A stretch of 64,000 nt of DNA from Sipunculus nudus (taxonomy: Eukaryota > Annelida > Sipuncula > Golfingiida > Sipunculidae), in the NCBI GenBank assembly GCA_026874595.1, contig CM049316.1:15195839-15259838 (forward strand), given 5' to 3'. Positions 39,701 through 51,656 of this stretch are shown here, piece by piece. The notes under the pieces are model-generated. The model was given only the letters and a program-made list of their open reading frames with translations. It made no database searches and was not told where the DNA came from. Both the position numbers and the translations under genes were made by a program. How positions within the stretch are numbered: position 1 is the first letter of the stretch; every line of letters starts with the position of its first letter.

Positions 39701-42700
39701 GGCACACAATAGAGTTAATGGGCTTATCAGGTCTTAATTGCAATCAGCACACGACTGACACTCGAGGCTTCTGACAGTTGATACTCCATTCTGCAATCTC
39801 CTTGGTATGATCAAAGTACTGCAGTATGTATTGTATTGTGAGGTGTTTCTGTATGATCAAAGTACTGCAGTATGTATCGTATTGTGAGACGTGACTGTAT
39901 GATCAAAGTACTGCAGAATGTATCATATTGTATGACGTGACTGTATGATCAAAATACTGCAGAATGTATCATATTGTGAGATGTGACTGTATGATCAAAA
40001 TGCTGCAGTATGTATCATATTGTGAGACGTGACAGTATGATCAAAGTGCTGCAGTATGTATCATATTGTGAGACTCTGACTGCATGATCAAAGTACTGCA
40101 GTATTTATCAAATTGTGAGATGTGACTGTATGATCAAAGTGCTGCAGTATGTATCTTATTGTGAGACGTGACAGTATGATCAAAGTGCTGCAGTATGTAT
40201 CTTATTGTGAGACGTGACTGTATGATCAAAGTACTGCAGTATGTATCATATTGTGAAATGTGACTGTATGATCAAAGTACTGCAGAATGTATCATATTGT
40301 GAGACGTGACTGTATGATCAAAGCACTGCAGTATGTATCATATTGTGAGACGTGACTGTATGATCAAAGCACTGCAGTATGTATCATATTGTAAGACGTG
40401 ACTAATGATCAAAGTACTGCAGTATGTATCATATTGTGAGACGTGACTGTATGATCAAAGTACTGCAGCATGTATCATATTGTGAGATGTGACTGCATCA
40501 TCAAAGTGTTGCAGTGTGTATTGTATTGTGAGACTCTGACTGTATGATCAAAGTACTGCAGTATGTATCATATTGTGAGACGTGACAGTATGATCAAAGT
40601 GCTGCAGTATGTATCATATTGTGAGATGTGACTGTATGATCAAAGTACTGCAGTATGTATCATATTGTGAGATGTGACTGCATGATCAAAGTGCTGCAGT
40701 GTGTATTGTATTGTGAGACTCTGACTGTATGATCAAAGTACTGCAGTATGTATCATATTGTGAGACGTGACAGTATGATCAAAGTGCTGCAGTATGTATC
40801 ATATTGTGAGATGTGACTGCATGATCAAAGTACTGCAGTATGTATCATATTGTGAGATGTGACTGCATGATCAAAGTGCTGCAGTGTGTATTGTATTGTG
40901 AGACTCTGACTGTATGATTAAAGTACTGCAGTATGTATCATATTGTGAGACGTGACAGTATGATCAAAGTGCTGCAGTATGTATCATATAGTGAGACTCT
41001 GACTGTATGATCAAAGTACTGCAGTATGTATCATATTGTGAGATGTGACTGCATCATCAAAGTGCTGCAGTGTGTATTGTATTGTGAGACTCTGACCGTA
41101 TGATCAAAGTACTGCAGTATGTATCATATTGTGAGACGTGACAGTATGATCAAAGTGCTGCAGTATGTATCATATTGTGAGACGTGACAGTATGATCAAA
41201 GTGCTGAAGTATGTATCATATTGTGAGACGTGACTGTATGATCAAAGTACTGCAGTATGTATTGTATTGTGAGGTGTTTCTGTATGATCTAAGTACTGCA
41301 GTATATATCATATTGTGAGATGTGTACAAAGTACTGCAGAATGTATCATATTGTGAGACGTGACTGTATGATCAAGGAGATTAAAGACTGGAGTATCAAG
41401 TGAGAGTCTGGCCATGTCAAATGTAGCTGACGGGGGTCATAAAATGTGCTGCTCAAAGGCACCCAGAGATGCCGCTGATAAGCCCAGAGCTAATTGATAC
41501 AGCGCAAGACCCCCCCCCCCCTTCGGCGTGAATTCGGAACATCTCGGTAATTCCCGGCTGCGGTAAACATGGGCGATAATACGAGAACATCGCCGTCAGT
41601 GACAGAGCGGGCGACGGCTCACTGTTATCCATCAAAATGAGAGTCATCTGGTCATAAACGTCAAAATATTAAGTTATCGACAGAATACTATAATACAAGG
41701 CTAATTATTAATATATGTAAGAAGTGTGGGAACTGATGTAAATTTTTATAATTCTGAAGTTATTCTGGGAAAGTAAGGTTTACTTTTACCAGTTGTCCAT
41801 CATAAATCACGGCAGAAGTTGATGCAGAGTGACCACATTTATCCCAAATTTGATCTGGTGATTCCTAACACAAGACCTCTCTAGATATATTTATAACGCA
41901 TGATTCTTGAAAAAATAAACCATTTGCGCATTGTTAATTCCGGTCAATGTTATTCCAGTGATTTACCGTTCAGTTACTGGATATATCGCTCTCCTCTTCA
42001 GTGAGCTAGAGCGGACTGCGGAAATAACATCTTGCAGACTTGCTTTATCAAAGGTCGTGCAGCCACTGCACCTGCCATCGTGGCCAATAGGCACACAATA
42101 GAGTTAATGGGCTTATCAGGTCTTAATTGCAATCAGCACACGACTGACACTCGAGGCTTCTGACAGTTGATACTCCATTCTGCAATCTCCTTGGTATGAT
42201 CAAAGTACTGCAGTATGTATTGTATTGTGAGGTGTTTCTGTATGATCAAAGTACTGCAGTATGTATCGTATTGTGAGACGTGACTGTATGATCAAAGTAC
42301 TGCAGAATGTATCATATTGTATGACGTGACTGTATGATCAAAATACTGCAGAATGTATCATATTGTGAGATGTGACTGTATGATCAAAATGCTGCAGTAT
42401 GTATCATATTGTGAGACGTGACTGTATGATCAAAGTACTGCAGAATGTAACATATTGTGAGATGTGACTGTATGATCAAAGTACTGCAGAATGTAACATA
42501 TTGTGAGATGTGACTGTATGATCAAAGTACTGCAGAATGTATCATATTGTGAGACGTGACTGTATGATCAAAGCAGTGCAGTATGTATCATATTGTGAGA
42601 CGTGACTGTATGATCAAAGTACTGCAGATTGTGAGACGTGACTGTATGATCAAAGTACTGCAGAATGTAACATATTGTGAGATGTGACTGTATGATCAAA

Positions 42701-45700
42701 GCAGTGCAGTATGTATCATATTGTGAGACGTGACTGTATGATCAAAGTACTGCAGAATGTATCATATTGTGAGACGTGACTGTATGATCAAAGTACTGCA
42801 GAATGTATCATATTGTGAGACGTGACTGTATGATCAAAGTACTGCAGAATGTATCATATTGTGAGATGTGACTGTATGATCAAAGTACTGCAGAATGTAT
42901 CATATTGTGAGACGTGACTGTATGATCAAAGTACTGCAGAATGTATCATATTGTGAGACGTGACTGTATGATCAAAGTACTGCAGAATGTATCATATTGT
43001 GAGACGTGACTGTATGATCAAAGTACTGCAGAATGTATCATATTGTGAGACGTGACTGCAAGATCAAAGTACTGCAGTATGTGCTGTATTGTGAAATGTC
43101 ATATTGTTACCCACTAGAATGTACCCATATCATTACGTGCATCCACACTTTTCTTAAATTATGAGTAAGCACTGACATGGCGTGCGCGTTTGAAATGCAC
43201 TGACACAAATGTGGCGATAGAATATACCCATATCAGTACCTGCATCCACACTTTTCTGAAATTATGAGTAAGCACTGACATGGCGTGCGCGTTTGAAATG
43301 CACTGACACAAATGTGGCGAGGGGTGAGATGTTCCACGTCCAAAATCGTCCCAACAATTAACCCGCAACATGATTCACTTGTGCCAAAATTGCCGATATG
43401 GGCAGTGGTGAGATGTTCCCGGTCTAAATTCGTCCCCACGGTTAACCCACAACAACTCGTCCCAACAATTAACCCGCAACATGATTCACTTGTGCCCAAA
43501 TTGCCGATATGGGCAGTGGTGAGATGTTCCCGGTCTAAATTCGTCCCCGCGGTCAACCCACAACAACATTCATTTGTGTTGACCTAGCGGACTGCTTAGA
43601 AAAGGCCGACGCATAGTGAATGTTTGGCAGACTATGTCAGGTTTGATTTGATTGGTTAGCGAGAGGAGATTGAGGACGACATGGGCGCACTATGTGAGAA
43701 TGGCCATGGCACAGCGCAGGTATTAAACCCATAATATTTTTATCGATTTTGAGGCCATTTCTTTACCAAACGCCTAAACAAGGGACCTATGGGTCACTGT
43801 GCTCAGCTGATGTTAACCTTGAAGGTAAAAATCTAAAATAATAACTAATGGAGATAAAGTGTAAGAGGAAGAGGTAATAAAGGCCATGGTTGGTTTATAT
43901 GATTGGTTTGTATTGATGAGCAAGAAATTGTTGTAAAAAATATTTTGTGACCTGACCATGTGTTTCCTAATGTTGAAACTAAAGCATGTGAGCAGTTTGT
44001 GAACAAATGATCTGTACTATTACCATGATCATTAGTTGGTTTTTCGATTAACTGTTGACATTTCAGTAGTTTACACATTTGTTCAACTGAATCTATTTTT
44101 TTGTATAATATATATTATTAAATATATATGTATTTTTTTTGTGAAATGTATACAGTTGAAATATAGTTAATTAACAACATAAAACAGGGCAAACAAAGCC
44201 TGATCTCAAATTCTGCTGAGGCAGGAAAATAATGAACAAATGTTTGTATTAAATCCTGATTTTTTTTATCACATCAATTATTTTCTAATTTAAGTTTATA
44301 TTTCTATACATTTCCAATTTAACATATATATCTGAATATAAAAGTTGATTCATAATTCTCAATTGCATCATCATAAATCTCAATCTTGTCAGATAACACC
44401 ACATCATGCATACAAATGTTTATTTATTTTTTACCACAAAAATATATCTTTTAAATCTGCAAAACAATAAATATCTAAAAATAATACTTGATTTAGATTT
44501 CACAATTTTTAATTGTGTCTTTATTTATCCATAATGTGCTTCATATTTTATAATAATTTAAGCATACCGATGGGTTCAATTATATTTGTTAAAATCATTT
44601 AAAAGAAAATTGATTTCTTTAAAAATGCTACATTACACAACATTGCATCTTCTGGATTACACCTTGAATTATTTTTTCAAGGAAAGTTTTTGCACATCGG
44701 AGTGGAAACAGCATTACATCACTGGTAATCATAAACACTTGTAGGTACAGTGCTAATATACAGGGGCGCGATTTCCATTTGCAATGTGGGGGGATGAGGA
44801 CTTCAACACGACCCAACCCCTCACACTCATAGGCCCTTGTAACAGGGTATATCATATTTAAAACACACACAAATTTTATCAATATAGTGTAATAATAATA
44901 ACTAGATGTGGTCGGACAATGGTCCTCAGAGGACCCCGCGTTTCTGCAAGTGCTGGACTAGTTTGCATATGGGTGCAAAAATTAAGTTAAATTTGAAAAA
45001 TATTACAAACAGAAACAGGTTTTTATCAAAATGGATGAAGGTAAAAATCATACTAGATTAAAGAAGATATGTCTGAAATAATGTGTGCAATAGAAAATCA
45101 CCGAATGTACTCTGTTGGCCATATTTGGTTTTGAGCAAGTCTGTAATTCAATAGGTCTAGAGCCCTCATAGGGACCAATGATCCCTGTAAATTTGGAAAA
45201 GCTGAAGTATGTTGTAGTTTAGATATAATGCACGAAAGAAAATAAGCAATTGGGCCGTGGCGGCCATATTGTAATTCCAACAGGTCTGTAATTCAAAAGG
45301 TCTGGAGCCCTTACAGGTACCAATCATCCCTGTGAATTTCAGAAAGCTGCAGGAGGTTGTTGTTGAGTTATCACACATGAAAGAAAATCAGCGATTTGGC
45401 TGTGGAGGCCATATTGGAATTCGGACAGGTCTGTAATTCAATAGGTTTGGAGCCCTCATAGGTACCAATCATCCCTGTGAATTTGGGAAAGCTGCAGTAG
45501 GTTGTTTTTAAGTTATTGTGCACAAAATAAAAACAGCGATCGGGCTGTGGAGGCCATATTGGAATTCAAACAGGTCTGTTAATCAATGTGTCTGGAGCCA
45601 TCATGGGTACAAAATTAATCATCCCTGTGAATTTGGGAAAGCTGCAGTATGTTGTTGTTGAATTATCATGCTTGAAACAAAATCAGCGATTGGGCTGTGC

Positions 45701-48700
45701 GACCATATTTGAATTCTGAAAGGTCTGTAATTCAACAGGTCTGGAGCCTCCATAGGTACCTACCATTCCTGTGAATTTTTGAAAGCTGCAGTATGTTGTT
45801 GTTGAGTTATTGCATGCAAAAGAAAATCAGCGACTAGGCTGTGGCTGCCACATTTGAATTTTGACAAGTCTGTAATTCGATAGGTCTGGAGCCCTCATAG
45901 GTACCAATCATCCCTGTGAATTTGGGAAAGCTACAGTATGTTGTTGTTGAGTTATCGCGTGCGAAAGAAAATCAGCAATTGGGCTGTGACGGCCATATTT
46001 GAATTCCGACAAGTCTGTTATTCGATAGGTTTGGAGCCGTCATAGTTACCAATCATCCCTGTGAATTTGGGAAAGCTGCAGTATGTTGTTGTTGATTTAT
46101 TGCATGCAAAAGAAAATCAGCGATTGGGCTGTGGGGGCCATATTTGAATTTTGACAAGTCTGTAATTCGATAGGTATGGAGCCCTCATGGGTACCAATTA
46201 TCCCTGTGAATTTTGGAAATCTGCAGTATGTTGTTGTTGAGTTATCACGCGCGAAAGAAAGTGTCACTGGCGAAAGGATGGCTGGATGGACTGATTCGGT
46301 GATCACTATAGGACACCGCTTGTCAAGTGGGGCCCTAATATTGTTAACAGTCGTAGATCAAGAACCTGGTACTGGGGGGGGGGGGGGTTGGGGGACAAGT
46401 ATTTTTAAGTAATCATGACTGTCAAGTGTTTGTATCAGCTGAGGGGTAGAATGTATGCTCTGAACACAGCGCGTGACCTCCCGGCCCAGTGACCTTCCAC
46501 TCACACGCTGTGAGAAATAGCAGGATTCTTGATGTTTGGCAACACCCAGTCAGTTTGCGCTGGATAAAGTAAATCTGATTGGCTCTGCGTTTTAAAAAAT
46601 CTGCAGAACTGGTAGAAGAAATCTGATTGGCTTAGCGCATGTGTAAACAAACACAGCTATGCCTGGCAAGCTTGTGCGGCACACAATACAGGAAATATGC
46701 AGACAGTGGGGTATGACTGTCCTCAGGCAAGTCAGCATAAAGGCTGTGTTGAAAGCTGACGATTGCATCATTTGCATTCCAATTTGGTGAAAAAGTGTAA
46801 AGTGACAGGTACCTCGAAGAACATCCTTTTGTGCTGGTGATACCTGCAATGTGTTTGGTTAAATATAACACAGGCGGAATTCCACAGAGACAGCACCACC
46901 TAGAGGCCAAACCTGACCGGCAACTGCGGTTTAATGCAGCAGTTAGTGTAGCGAATAGTTGAGCGTAGCGTAGCAGCTGCTTATGGAGCGTAGGTAGAAC
47001 GTAAAAGAAAATTTAATAAAAATTCAAGCAGTAATGGTGCAATCTGAAAATGAAATAACAGAGGACAATGTTGTATGAGAAACCAGCAAACAGTAAAAAC
47101 ATTTCCTTAATTCTTTGTCAACAACTTGTACATTTTACTTATTACAGTTAGAGCATTAACAAATGCAAAAATTACATTGATGTACTTAGCAAAAAATTAT
47201 TAGACATAACATGGTATGTCCCCCATGTGAAAAAGTGTGTGTGTGTGTGGGGGGGGGGGGGAACATGTAACCCCTGTCCCCATCAAATTGTGCCCATGCT
47301 AATAAACCAGGAATTTGACTGTACAGAAAGGTGATTTTTTACCCTAGGTGGGCCCAGGATGGCTCCTCTCCACATACGCAGCTCCATATCATCTTCGTCC
47401 TGCAAACCCCAGCTGATTGTGCCATCACTGCTGCCTTTCTGTCCCTCCTCAAGTTCACTCAGCAGCCGAAAACTGCGGGGCACAATCACTGTAAGACAGA
47501 AATGTAAACAAATCAGAGAAGCGAAAGCTTCGGCAGCTGAAAAGTGTTGGTCACAACCCCTGTGAAAGAGCAAATGGAAGCACCTCCCTAGCAATTCATG
47601 TAAACAAAGCCCCTGATTCTTCCAGGCTAATGAATCTTTTTTTTAATTTCAGGATAAATATTTTGTTTATGTATGTACTCTTCTATACACATGTACGGTG
47701 TTGCAGGGTGCATATAAAAGCAGACTAAACTGTCTCCCCATTTGAGATCAGAGAATCTTGACAGCAGCTGGTGGTTGACTTCATTTATACTAAAATTATA
47801 GTTATTATAAAAATTTATAATGGCTAATAAGTTTTCAATAAATGTACATAAATTTGTTTAATACTATTTTATTAATGCCATAAGGTACATAAAATAAATG
47901 TGCTGAATTACTTTTTCTTTGAATTTCCAGTGATAATGTTAGTACTACATGTTTTAAAAATAATCTGTTTTCCATTCCATTATTTTCCCTAATATAGCAC
48001 AAACAGAGACCCCTGAAATGACGATGAATGTTTGTACATTAAACAATGTCAAACTTTACTTAAAATTGAAAATGTTTCCTTTTTTCATCATTTTAGTAGA
48101 AACATTAAAAAACAATACCACATTTTGATTGTCCAAAGAGGTCATTGTGACACGTTGGTACACATGTTCCAATGCTTGTAACCACAACTGCTGTGGCACG
48201 GTTTTTCATTGGTTTAAAAGACACAGTCTATGTTAACTCATTTGCATTACCCCGGGATTCAAATGTGAAGAGCACTCATTCCGAATATTGCAGACCACCG
48301 TTGCATGCATGAAAGTGAGCCATTAATAAGACACTTGGTACTTCTTCTGAATATTGCTGATAGTTGTATATAAATGTGAGCTTTAATTAAGTGTCACAGA
48401 ATACTAATATGCAAATTATGTCCTGCACAGATGTATAGGGATAGGGTTTTCATGAAATACAGTACCTGCCATGAACAGACCCCACCATGAGTGGACACCT
48501 GCAATGTAGGGACACAAACCTATTGTCTCAACCCATTTCCCACTGAAATTGACCTGTTTTGAGCGGACAACTTGTAATCGCAGACAGGGACGGTCATGTT
48601 TGGTAAAAAATCCTGTCATGAATGGACACTGGAGTCCGATTTATCAGTAGCCACCAGTTGTGCTGCAAGTGTGTACCAGCTGATCAGCTCTGCAGGGTGT

Positions 48701-51615
48701 TTTCTGCATGGTGGATCCTTACAAGCACTTTTTAGACAGTGACTCATTCATAAATCTTATGTACATTGCGGGAATTCTATATCACATGACTGACTGGCCC
48801 AATGGGCATCAAGATTGGTTAATCGGGAGTCTTTTCCTTTCAGGGTTCATACACTTATCATGAGAAAAATTTCAAGCACTTTTCAAGGACCTGAAAAGTA
48901 TTTTCAAGGACATCAAAATTTATGGACGGTCAGTGCACCTTCACCCATGCATGTTGCCGACATCGAAAGGCTTGTAACACAAAATGCAAAATAATATTTA
49001 TAATGAGATGGACCATATAGTGTAATAAAAAAGGCTAGGAAATGTAAAATAAGTAATAGTTATAAGGAAATGACTCAAAAAATAACAAATTTAGCCGAAA
49101 TCTACATTAACAACAATTGAAGCGCTTGTGCTTTACCCTTCGGTATAGCCAGTCGCGGTTTAATACAAAGCGGCCCATTGTTTTAACTTTACATTCAAAA
49201 TGATCACTCATCTTTGGCATGACCTTGACAGATTTAACTAATCTGATAACGAGGGTCTAAAACCTATAATATCTTGAATAGGGATCTCTGATTTGCCGAC
49301 TAGCTCAAACTTTAGCAAATTATATGCTCCGGCAGAAAGGGTGCCGAAAAACTCTGACAGTTCGGCGATCGTGGGGGATACTAGTATTCATTCAAGTTTT
49401 CAACGGCAAAAAAAAAAATAAAAGCCTGTAATATGTTACCCTTATACGATATTTTGGTATAGTATTATCAAATTATTCAAAACAATACTAGTCAAACTTC
49501 GTATCAGCACGTTTGATATGACGACCTTGTCGTGCACGAGGTTTCTGCCGTTTACCGCCAAGTCACTGGCCGCATGTGTCAACAAATGGCCGGGCAACAC
49601 CTGTGAAGGTCGTTATCTAACGATCACAGACGCAGCCAGATTTCTATTCAAACATGTCCAACATTTGATTAAAACTAAAAATGTGAAATCTTATTTTTGA
49701 AAAAACTCTTGTTGGCGACCTTTATGCAATCGTTATGCAGGGCAGGGAGGGGGCCGATGCTGGAAGTTGTATATGTCGCTGATCACTCTTTAAACTGCCA
49801 GCGTACTTCGCTTTCAAACGGCTATCACATCGCAACAAAAATGTGATTTCCCCCATGGATCCCAGCCTTTTACAAACTGACGCCAGAGTATGTGAATATA
49901 CATCAGCACCTGCCAAACACCTTAACCTATTTCGGACAAACAGTATTTATTCTTAATTGGATTGACCCCGCGTGTAAACTGTATTTCGCTGATCAGTGGT
50001 CTTATGGAGCTAACAAATGACGATCACAGCGCGTATACGTGAAATGCGCAGGTACGAAGATAAAAAAACACGCAACCCTTGGATAAACTGAAAAACCTTT
50101 AACCAAAACAAAGTCGGATTGTGGAAATATGACCCCTCTGATATAATAATTATCGTTGAGTTACCAATGTAAAACGTAAAGTTAACTTGATTTAAACGAC
50201 ATATTCTACTGAGCGAATTAGTTTTATATTATTATTATCCCTCAGATTCGAATTGTTCCCATCATGTATTTTTCACACATTTTATTCCCCTGGTTTGTTC
50301 CCAGATAATTATTTCCTTTGGACAGATCTTCTCAATAGCTATATTAATAATCTCTGTAGTATTACTTTAAAATTTAAATTATAAATCTTGCGAAAAATAC
50401 TTACGTGAACTCACCTAGCGTGGATTGAGTTCTCAATTAAAGAGCTTTTATACGTACCTCGGGGGAAATCTCAACGATCTTTCCAGTAAAGCAGCTCACT
50501 TACTATTTGATAATAAACATGGTTATTACCCTCGTATGTAAACTTGTTACATCGTCACTTTCACTACCCGGTCTCATTCATCCACGATTGGGTTAATTCT
50601 ATTTCATACATTTGACGTAGAGATGCCCGAAAGTCGATATTAAAATACCAGGTATGCATACACACAACATACACCAAACTCTTTCACAAAATTTTATTTT
50701 TCAAGCACTTTTCCAAACCACTCTCTTTTTAAGCACTTTTCAAGCCCTTGAAATTGAAATGACTAAATTCAAGCACTTTTCAAGGTTTTCATGGTGCGTA
50801 CGAACCCTGTCCTTTGTATAAACATGGCAGACTAGAGGTTTTGGCCAGAAAACTTTGGTCACTTTTTCGATGCTGATGCCAATCAGGGCATTGTAAATCC
50901 AACAAAATCTTTTTTGAATCTGAAACATCCCATCTTTTTGTGATAACATTCTTATGCTGAAAACTGTTTTTGTTCCAAAATTGAGTATAAAGGTGATGTA
51001 TTTAATTAAATCAATTTCAGTGGAAGAAATCACTGTATATATTTGAATTTTGAATGGAATAGCATTTGCTGAAAGCTGCCAAAAACCCACGTCTGTTCAG
51101 AAACACCCCAGTATTTCTGCTGCATTGAATGCAAGTTTGTTGCAGGGAGGAGCCTGAGGAAGCACCTTAATGTGACACCCCCTTAACAAGCCCCATAGCT
51201 AGGAGGATATTGGTCAGTGACTTAATTTCAGGTTTCTAAGGAGATTTTTTATTGAACTCCCTAGATATTCAGTTACAGGTTTCTAGGTCCAGCGGTGTCA
51301 AAACAAGCCAGTTTAACAGTCAAGACGGACACTGACCGATCACTATAGCTCAGCTGACTTACAGTCGGCTGGGCTAATAAAGCTATACGTCAGCATCAGG
51401 GGGCAACTTTGTCCTGGGGGTGACCTGGCTGATGAACATCAACAAACATTTCCTGTGTTGCTGTGCTTTTTGATTGGGATCCTCACAGAGGTATCAGTCA
51501 CTTGACTACTTTCTTGTCATATTTTATCATTTATCATGTTATCATTGTTTCAGCAATGGTATGTGGTTTAAAATTAATTTTGTTTTAGCATATTTATAAG
51601 TAAATAAGAATATTT

Positions 51616-51656
<41 letters not shown>

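Larger units (their letters stand above)
36247..43105. repeat. 46-bp satellite array, ~110 copies, with two embedded transposon copies
   Basis: Unit landmarks: GTGAGACGTGACTGTATGAT, CAAAGTACTGCAGTATGTAT, then CATATT or TGTATT. The first units start at 36254 and 36300, a 46-bp period. Each unit contains the palindromes TGATCA and TACTGCAGTA. Variants (GTACTG, GCACTG, GTGCTG; GTATC versus GTATTG; ACGTGACAG; ACTCTGACTG) recur in blocks, indicating higher-order copying. Copies are estimated by dividing the satellite length by 46. It lies wholly within UEV intron 2. Confidence 0.95.

Noticed and set aside
39064-41647. Two identical 64-residue - strand frames
   Set aside because: They lie inside the duplicated 821-bp transposon; identity reflects the recent duplication, and no domain is recognisable.
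36247-43105. Possible CRISPR array
   Set aside because: Units are head-to-tail without unique spacers, the period is 46 bp with variants, and the setting is a eukaryotic intron.
46592-46910. Two overlapping - strand frames before UEV exon 2
   Set aside because: The UEV exons join in phase without them and they have no family signature.
48416-48650. Possible MITE with GGACAC repeats
   Set aside because: No matching inverted ends or target duplication could be found.
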